Assembly: GCA_017632155.1 (NCBI GenBank)
Contig: JAGBRZ010000229.1
Location: forward strand, 1-29,617
Source of the DNA: Clostridia bacterium
Lineage (GTDB): Bacteria; Bacillota_A; Clostridia; Oscillospirales; CAG-272
Direction: 5' to 3'
Length of the DNA: 29,617 nt
Position numbers and translations under genes: made by a program. Each line of letters starts with the position of its first letter. The stretch's first letter is position 1. A model generated the notes under the pieces. That model ran no database searches. It saw nothing but the letters and a program-made list of their open reading frames with translations, and was not told the origin of the DNA. Below are positions 24,969 through 29,617 of the stretch, piece by piece.

Positions 24969-26261
24969 TCAGTTGCTTTCAGGTCTGAACTTCTTCCAAA
25001 GTCCCGAAAGAACAAAGCATATAACTGCGCCGCCAATGGCGAATCCCGTCCAAAGCAGAACTGTCGCAGACCAACTTTGCGTTTTTGCCATACTACCGTA
25101 AACGGTAGTGCAAGTAGATGCGGCAATGTATGCTGTGCAGTTGAGAGTTCCGGTAACGGCAGAGGAAATTCCAAGTCCTCCATAGCGGTATGGAACAAAG
25201 GTGAGGATCATCGTATTCACACCCCACATACAGCACATAGAGAACGCGAGAAGCGCAACCGCAAGCAACGGAAGCGAACCTTTGAGCAATACAACTCCAA
25301 TAAGGCTGAGCGCTGCGGCAGCGAAGATGACGCCCGATGTGGCAACCTCGTTTTTGAAAATCTTTTTGTCGATGAATATCGCAACGTAAGGACCGGCAAC
25401 AGAGAAGAGCGGGAGAAGAGTTGATACAAGCGAAGCGGCGGAGTCTGTGAATCCATAGGTGTCTTTAAGATAAGTTGGAGCCCAGCTGAGCACCGCGTCT
25501 TTAAGCGAGCCGTTGAACAGTGCCACAATCGCGATAAAGATCAGTCCGGTTCCGAAGAAAATCTTCAGTGTGAGAGAGGGCTTCTTCGTATCGGAAGAAC
25601 TTATCTTCGTAAGACTTTCACTTATGATAGCAGCGTTTCTTTCGGACATTGTTTTTATGTATGGTTTAATTGCTGAAATTCCGAATATCCAAATTGCACC
25701 GCCGATGCAAAGAAGTGAACCGCAGGTTATGAAAACACCGCGCCAATCTGCAACCTTAAGCATAAATGATGATATTATATAGGAAAGCGACATGCCCACG
25801 GGGATGGTCAGCGAAATGTTTGCTCCTGCCTTCAGTCGTTGGGACTGCGTCATCCAGTCGGTGAATACTCTGATAATCGGAGACCAAAGCATCGAATTGA
25901 AAAATCCGTTTGCTGCCCAAACAATTAAGAAAACGTATTTGTCCGACATGCTGCCCATAAGAATGTTTGCACTTCCCGAACCGAGCAGTCCGATGGCAAC
26001 CATTATTTTGGGAGAAACTTTTACGCCGAGTCTACCGTTAATAAACTGTCCTGCACCGTAGAAGATCAGGTAAGCAGATGAAATGATACCTCCGAATTCG
26101 GTGTCGAGTAACCCCGCCCCCATCATTGAAGCAAGACAGGCGGAGTAGTTGTAACGCCCGAAGTAGGAGAAGGTGTAGGCTAAAAAGCACAGCGCGAAAA
26201 GTACGTTGGACTTTTTAAGCTGCTCTGCGGAATCGTTTTCCGCAATAAATGATCCTTTCAA
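24969..26261 (-). CDS. MFS permease of the organophosphate:phosphate antiporter (GlpT/UhpT-like) type
   Basis: About 430 residues. No ATG fits before the conserved N-terminus; the TTG at 26261 has GAGG eight bases upstream and is the most likely start. Twelve hydrophobic helices are visible. Helix 1 carries FALCFLAYTFSYFGRYNYSA, a pattern close to GlpT/UhpT/UhpC proteins (F-Y-x-x-R-x-N). Helices 4-5 carry GFFNSMLWSPIIRVFTDWM, again typical of the group. Such antiporters exchange glycerol-3-phosphate or sugar phosphates for phosphate; some homologues are sensors or have lost this specificity. It is divergent from a secreted phosphoesterase lipoprotein, which would supply such substrates. Confidence 0.88.
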   Translation of the reverse strand: MKGSFIAENDSAEQLKKSNVLFALCFLAYTFSYFGRYNYSACLASMMGAGLLDTEFGGIISSAYLIFYGAGQFINGRLGVKVSPKIMVAIGLLGSGSANILMGSMSDKYVFLIVWAANGFFNSMLWSPIIRVFTDWMTQSQRLKAGANISLTIPVGMSLSYIISSFMLKVADWRGVFITCGSLLCIGGAIWIFGISAIKPYIKTMSERNAAIISESLTKISSSDTKKPSLTLKIFFGTGLIFIAIVALFNGSLKDAVLSWAPTYLKDTYGFTDSAASLVSTLLPLFSVAGPYVAIFIDKKIFKNEVATSGVIFAAAALSLIGVVLLKGSLPLLAVALLAFSMCCMWGVNTMILTFVPYRYGGLGISSAVTGTLNCTAYIAASTCTTVYGSMAKTQSWSATVLLWTGFAIGGAVICFVLSGLWKKFRPESN

Positions 26262-26295
26262 TTTGAAGTCCTCGCTTTTTTGAAATGATGTTAAT

Positions 26296-26324
26296 ATGAT
26301 ACCACTATTTGTATTAAAATGCAA
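26296..26324 (-). promoter_or_regulatory. Promoter of the MFS permease gene
   Basis: On the minus strand, TTGCAT (26319-26324) and TATCAT (26296-26301) at 17 bases, with TGG before the -10 (extended). The -35 overlaps a set of 12-base direct repeats. Confidence 0.78.
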
Positions 26325-26348
26325 TAGAAAATGCAAAAAAGATGCTAA
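26316..26348. repeat. 12-base-period direct repeats in the permease/EEP intergenic region
   Basis: AAAATGCAA occurs at 26316-26324 and 26328-26336, and a degenerate third copy with ATGC follows at the next 12-base step (26340-26348). The first copy contains the permease -35. The spacing is close to one helical turn, so a regulator could bind them on one face. Confidence 0.45.
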
Positions 26349-26363
26349 ATTTTTTTCTGTGTG

Positions 26364-26392
26364 TTGACAATTATTCTTCGGGGTGATATAAT
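26364..26392 (+). promoter_or_regulatory. Promoter of the EEP lipoprotein gene
   Basis: TTGACA (26364-26369) and TATAAT (26387-26392) at 17 bases with TGA before the -10. A perfect consensus, extended -10 promoter. Confidence 0.92.
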
Positions 26393-26423
26393 TATTAAAA
26401 CATTATAATACAGTGAGGTAATT

Positions 26424-28166
26424 ATGAAAGCAATAACATGTAAGCTTGCGCTTTGGATCCTCGTGGTTTCAATGCTTGCGTCATTTTCTCTATCGTTCGT
26501 TTCTTGCAATGACTCTGCGGATGAGCAAACAGAGCCGCAACAAACAACTGAAATGATGGATGCACCAGTTGAAACCGAACCCCCTGTTGCTTCTATACTC
26601 AAAGCCGATCTTGAAAAATATGCGGTAGTTCGTCCTGAAAAGCTTGGTGATGATCTTAAGAGTAAGATCAATAACTTTTATCAGACGATGAGCAAGGATT
26701 TTGGGGTTACTGACTATAAGGATGACTTTTATCGCGACGATGTTCCCGCTTATCGCATAGGGGAATATGAGATACTTATCGGTAATACCAATCGTCCTGA
26801 AACAGCAGATTTTCTCAGTAAGCTTAAATATAGAGATTTTGGATACGCTCAGTACGGAAAGAAGATCGTTATTGCCGGACATTCGGAAGAGGCTACTATG
26901 AACGCTCTTCAAGAATTCACATCGGCTGTCCTTCACAAGAAGGATGGTGAAGAAGGCGTGTTCTACAACGAATCTTATGATTTCTTAAAACTGCTTGAAT
27001 ACAGCATAACAGAACTTGCAATCGGAGATACTTCGATAAGTGAATACCGCATCGTGTATCCCAAGCGCAACGCAAACACAGAAAAGGTAGCCGCACAGAT
27101 GATTGCTGATGCAATCGCAAAGTCAAGCGGTATTGTGGTGAAGATCATTCATGATGGCGAGGCGGAAGCTTCGGGAACTGAAATCTTGGTTGGAGCTACA
27201 AACAGAAATACTGATTCACAAATAGCTGATTTTAATTCTAAACTCACGGGGATTGACGCTATCGTTGCGTTTGACGGAAAGAACGTTAATCTCTATGGCT
27301 TATCTCCTACAGCATTGCTGGTTGCAGCGAATGAATTTGTAGCAAAATTTGCAGATCAAAAGGCGGATAAGTTTTCCATCTCTCTTGAAGCATCTCATAT
27401 ATGCAAGTATAATGATAGCATTTTACAGGCAATGTCGTTTAATGTTTGGGTATCCGGAAAAACACCGGAACGCAATCAACGTGTTCTTGATATGTGCTTC
27501 AAGTATTTCCCGGATACTATCGGTTTCCAGGAAGTAGACCCCGTTTGGCTTGCAACCCTGAAATCCGGTCTTAAGGAGCACTATGACTTCGTCGGAGAGG
27601 GAAGAAACGGCGGCGCATCGGGAGAATACAATCCAATATTCTATAAGAAGGAAGTATTTAATCTTATCGACAGCGGAACTCGTTGGCTCTCGTCCACACC
27701 GAATCAGGTTTCTAAGGTGGATGAATCTTCATTGAATCGTATCTATACTTTCGCTCTTCTTGAAAGAAAATCCGATGGAACGAGAATTATGGTGGTTAAT
27801 ACTCATTTTGATCACACCAGCGCTCAAGCTCGCGAAAAACAGGCAGAGGTTTTGGTTGAATACTTGAAAACAATAACGGATTATCCGATCGTATTGACCG
27901 GTGACTTCAACTGTGATGCTTCGTCAAAGGCATATTCAACTCTGCTTTCTTCCGGTATTGTGAATTCTTCCGATACTGCAGATAAGAAGATTAATAAGGT
28001 AGCTACCTTTACCAATTACGGTACATCCAATAAAATAATCGACTTCGTATTTACTTCTCCAAAGGGAGTTGGTGTTACCACATACCGCGTATGCAATGAA
28101 GAGATCAACGGTGATTTCCCGTCAGACCATCACCCCGTTCTCATCGAATATACGCTTCTCGGTTAA
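26424..28166 (+). CDS. Secreted lipoprotein with duplicated N-terminal domain and EEP-family phosphodiesterase domain
   Basis: 580 residues. A signal peptide ends in lipobox FVSC with Cys28, then a Glu/Thr/Pro linker. Residues about 66-170 and 205-308 are two copies of one domain: each has a Y-x-V/I-V-x-P start, EIL(I/V)GxTNR (at 116 and 253) and a final VAANEF/ALQEF helix. This pattern resembles the small alpha/beta domains found before glycosidase catalytic domains (GH20b/GH67N-like), which is my inference. Residues 335-580 are an endonuclease/exonuclease/phosphatase domain with Asn340 (MSFNVW), Glu370 (GFQEVD), His461 (NTHFDH), Asp494 and Asn496 (TGDFNCD), and Asp568-His569 (SDHHPV). The metal and catalytic residues are complete, so it is likely active on phosphodiesters or phosphomonoesters outside the cell: nucleic acids, phospholipid head groups or sugar phosphates. 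Confidence 0.92.
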   Translation: MKAITCKLALWILVVSMLASFSLSFVSCNDSADEQTEPQQTTEMMDAPVETEPPVASILKADLEKYAVVRPEKLGDDLKSKINNFYQTMSKDFGVTDYKDDFYRDDVPAYRIGEYEILIGNTNRPETADFLSKLKYRDFGYAQYGKKIVIAGHSEEATMNALQEFTSAVLHKKDGEEGVFYNESYDFLKLLEYSITELAIGDTSISEYRIVYPKRNANTEKVAAQMIADAIAKSSGIVVKIIHDGEAEASGTEILVGATNRNTDSQIADFNSKLTGIDAIVAFDGKNVNLYGLSPTALLVAANEFVAKFADQKADKFSISLEASHICKYNDSILQAMSFNVWVSGKTPERNQRVLDMCFKYFPDTIGFQEVDPVWLATLKSGLKEHYDFVGEGRNGGASGEYNPIFYKKEVFNLIDSGTRWLSSTPNQVSKVDESSLNRIYTFALLERKSDGTRIMVVNTHFDHTSAQAREKQAEVLVEYLKTITDYPIVLTGDFNCDASSKAYSTLLSSGIVNSSDTADKKINKVATFTNYGTSNKIIDFVFTSPKGVGVTTYRVCNEEINGDFPSDHHPVLIEYTLLG

Positions 28167-28513
28167 AATACATTTTCAAGTGAAAATTCTTCACGCTTTT
28201 TGATACCTTCAATGGCGCGCCGCAGGCGCGCCATTGATCTTTTATATTCCTCGTCATCCTGCTTTTCGGCACAAACTATTGCTTCATTTATATTAAGTGA
28301 TATGTCATCAAGCTCTTTTTGAGAGAGAGTTAGTTTTAATTTAGGAATACATTCGTCCCAGCATTGTGATATAATATATATTGACTCAGATGTGTCTATA
28401 AGCATCAGGAGATGCTCGGTCGTGCCTTTGATGAACATTGCATTTGCAATTACCGCGGTAATCATTATTATCAAAAATGCGGCAGCAATCAAACAAGAAA
28501 GTTTTCCTGACAA
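28163..28513 (-). CDS. DUF4363 family protein
   Basis: 116 residues from a TTG at 28513, with GGAG seven bases upstream. An N-terminal membrane helix or uncleaved signal (about 6-26) leads to a helical outer domain with ISQCWDECIPKLKLTLSQKELDD and a basic C-terminus. DUF4363 proteins occur in spore-forming Clostridia next to DUF421 genes, as here. The ribosome site lies on the end of the DUF421 gene, with 2 bases between the two coding regions. Its stop codon overlaps the stop of the converging EEP gene (TTAA), and its 3' end contains the EEP gene's terminator. Confidence 0.8.
   Translation of the reverse strand: MSGKLSCLIAAAFLIIMITAVIANAMFIKGTTEHLLMLIDTSESIYIISQCWDECIPKLKLTLSQKELDDISLNINEAIVCAEKQDDEEYKRSMARLRRAIEGIKKREEFSLENVF
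28209..28246 (+). terminator. Terminator of the EEP gene inside the opposing DUF4363 coding end
   Basis: A perfect 13-bp stem (28209-28221 with 28225-28237) with a 3-base loop is followed by TCTTTTATATT on the plus strand. Each arm contains GGCGCGCC. It starts 43 bases after the EEP stop and is translated on the other strand as part of DUF4363. Confidence 0.8.
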
Positions 28514-28515
28514 TT

Positions 28516-29181
28516 TTATTCTCCGTTATTTGTAAAAATTTGAATATTTCCAACTTCGTCTGCAAGCATTAGCCTGATATCGGAAACGGGTGCGTTAATC
28601 TTGCTCTTAACCCAATTTTCATCGATCGAAAGCTCATCAAGTGAATTGTTATTCAAAATTCCTCTGTCAATTATAATTCGATAAATTCCGCTTTCGCTGT
28701 TTCCTGCAGCAACATCCTTTGCGGTTGCGGGCTTTGCATAGGCTCGGGGAATAACAGAAACGCTGCCGTCCTGTTCAAGAATTGCATAAGCAACTTCAGA
28801 AATATCGGTAGTGCCGTTGCTTCTCAAGGAAACCAAAAGTTCATCGGCGGACATTCTGCATTTTTCAAGTTCGTTAAAATCCGGTTGCCCCATTCGTATA
28901 AGAATACTTGGCCTCGGAGAGAATAGATTTTTTAGTCTGGGGAATTTTCCCTGAAGCGCCGCAGTAAATATTTCTATGGACATCAGAAGTATAGTTGGGA
29001 TCAAAGAATAAACAAGAGGTATATCATAATTTTCGATAGGTAGGGCGGCAAGCTCGGATAACAGAAGTGTACTGACTAAATCTGACACCTCAAGTTGGCC
29101 TATTTGCCTCTTTCCCATCAGCCGCATAGCAAATATAAGCACTGAATATATTATTAAAGTTCTCAAAATTATAGTAACCAA
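28516..29181 (-). CDS. DUF421 (YetF-like) membrane protein
   Basis: 221 residues from a TTG at 29181, four bases after a full GGAGGTGA site; longer in-frame versions lack a ribosome site. The first ~85 residues form three membrane helices with the family motif RLMGKRQIGQLEVSDLVSTLLLSELAALP. The C-terminal part is the soluble DUF421 domain, with SPRPSILIRMGQPDFNELEKCRMSADELLVSLR as core. The family includes Bacillus YetF and paralogues found in spores, some linked to germination or spore coat state. It forms an operon with DUF4363. Confidence 0.9.
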   Translation of the reverse strand: MVTIILRTLIIYSVLIFAMRLMGKRQIGQLEVSDLVSTLLLSELAALPIENYDIPLVYSLIPTILLMSIEIFTAALQGKFPRLKNLFSPRPSILIRMGQPDFNELEKCRMSADELLVSLRSNGTTDISEVAYAILEQDGSVSVIPRAYAKPATAKDVAAGNSESGIYRIIIDRGILNNNSLDELSIDENWVKSKINAPVSDIRLMLADEVGNIQIFTNNGE

Positions 29182-29221
29182 AAAATCACCTCCAAAGAAT
29201 ATTTTAACACTGTTTCCCCAT

Positions 29222-29249
29222 AATATACGCTCAAATAACTTATATACAA
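29222..29249 (-). promoter_or_regulatory. Candidate promoter of the DUF421-DUF4363 operon
   Basis: On the minus strand, TTGTAT (29244-29249) and TATATT (29222-29227) at 16 bases. It is only a moderate match; I do not see a convincing sigma-F, -E or -G promoter. Confidence 0.35.
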
Positions 29250-29275
29250 GAGATCGGATCGTCAAAATGCACAAA

Positions 29276-29304
29276 TTGAGGGTGATATAATTGTCAAATA
29301 TACT
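29276..29304 (+). promoter_or_regulatory. rRNA operon promoter P1
   Basis: TTGAGG (29276-29281) and TATACT (29299-29304) at 17 bases. An overlapping extended -10, TGATATAAT at 29283-29291, lacks a -35. Confidence 0.6.
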
Positions 29305-29352
29305 ACCGAAGATACAAATCAATAAAAAATGAAAAAAGTTTTTGAAAATGGG

Positions 29353-29381
29353 TTGACAAATCGAGAATAAAGTGGTATAAT
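29353..29381 (+). promoter_or_regulatory. rRNA operon promoter P2
   Basis: TTGACA (29353-29358) and TATAAT (29376-29381) at 17 bases with TGG before the -10: a perfect consensus, extended -10 promoter placed 77 bases after P1. Tandem strong promoters are usual for rRNA operons. Confidence 0.93.
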
Positions 29382-29387
29382 ATACGA

Positions 29388-29617
29388 GTTGTCACGCAGA
29401 GCACAAAGCGAAAGCGCACAGCGAGGTCATTGAAAATTGAACAACAGACTAAGAAGTACAAGCTTGACTCTCGATGAAAAGAGAGAGTTGTTAAAAAAGG
29501 TTTGTGCGAGGAAGTCGGTCAAAGATTTTGAGAAAACACGAACTCAAAGGTAAATCCAAGCAGTGAAAGCTGCAAGGAAAAAATGAGCTAGTATTTGTAC
29601 TAGTGCTAAGAGCAAAA
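29388..29617 (+). ncRNA. Leader of a 16S rRNA precursor
   Basis: No protein is encoded. The segment GAGGTCATTGAAAATTGAAC (29423-29442) is the typical conserved stretch found in rRNA leaders and spacers of Clostridia, related to the boxA antitermination region. Further hairpins occur at about 29464-29490, 29560-29573 and 29588-29603 (CTAGTA with TACTAG around TTTG). The last part, with the AGCTAGT stretch and GCTAAGAGCAAAA, resembles the sequence just ahead of mature 16S rRNA, so the 16S gene should begin within a few bases to tens of bases of the right edge. Confidence 0.8.

Overview
The window looks like a chromosome segment of an endospore-forming member of the Clostridia (Firmicutes), with balanced base composition, strong AAGGAGG-type ribosome binding sites and many TTG starts. 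The evidence is a spoIIGA-sigE sporulation pair, an hrcA-grpE-dnaK-dnaJ-prmA heat-shock operon headed by a perfect CIRCE operator, and consensus sigma-A promoters, often with an extended -10 (TGnTATAAT). I infer an uncultured gut-type lineage near the Oscillospirales; the sequence alone does not fix the genus. I see no prophage, insertion sequence, CRISPR array, integron or tRNA. This is mostly conserved core chromosome with a few accessory surface and transport genes.

Layout. 1-1171: the 3' end of rpsU and its terminator, then a small operon of two paralogous tiny membrane proteins and a HIT-family hydrolase. 1216-3585: a membrane-anchored transglutaminase-like protein with Ig-like repeats, translationally coupled to a lipoprotein. 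3683-9503: the CIRCE-controlled chaperone operon ending in prmA. 9509-14290: three leftward units, namely aspartate kinase, a secreted SH3b/C39-like cysteine peptidase and an ABC exporter. 14329-17343: a DUF1015 protein, then spoIIGA and sigE. 17373-19690: rpmE (L31), hflX and a YigZ/IMPACT protein. 19748-22754: dnaG-rpoD. 22944-24902: a solute-binding lipoprotein without permeases. 24969-28166: a leftward organophosphate-type MFS permease divergent from a secreted endonuclease/exonuclease/phosphatase (EEP) lipoprotein. 28163-29181: leftward DUF421 and DUF4363 genes. 29276-29617: tandem promoters and the leader of an rRNA operon whose 16S gene should begin just past the right edge.

How genes work together. 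HrcA represses its own operon through CIRCE, and GrpE-DnaK-DnaJ form the Hsp70 cycle. SpoIIGA is the membrane protease that matures the pro-sigma-E encoded next to it; the Tyr27-Tyr28 cleavage region is recognisable. DnaG and RpoD supply replication priming and housekeeping transcription. The EEP lipoprotein and the divergent permease are a plausible unit that cleaves phosphoesters outside the cell and imports the organophosphate product.

I did not find a clearly novel multi-gene system. The best leads are the EEP lipoprotein/permease pair, a rho-independent terminator written inside the coding end of the opposing DUF4363 gene, a long inverted repeat enclosing the hrcA promoter and CIRCE, an SD-sequestering hairpin in front of the orphan binding protein, and a long-spacer promoter before spoIIGA that resembles Spo0A-activated promoters.
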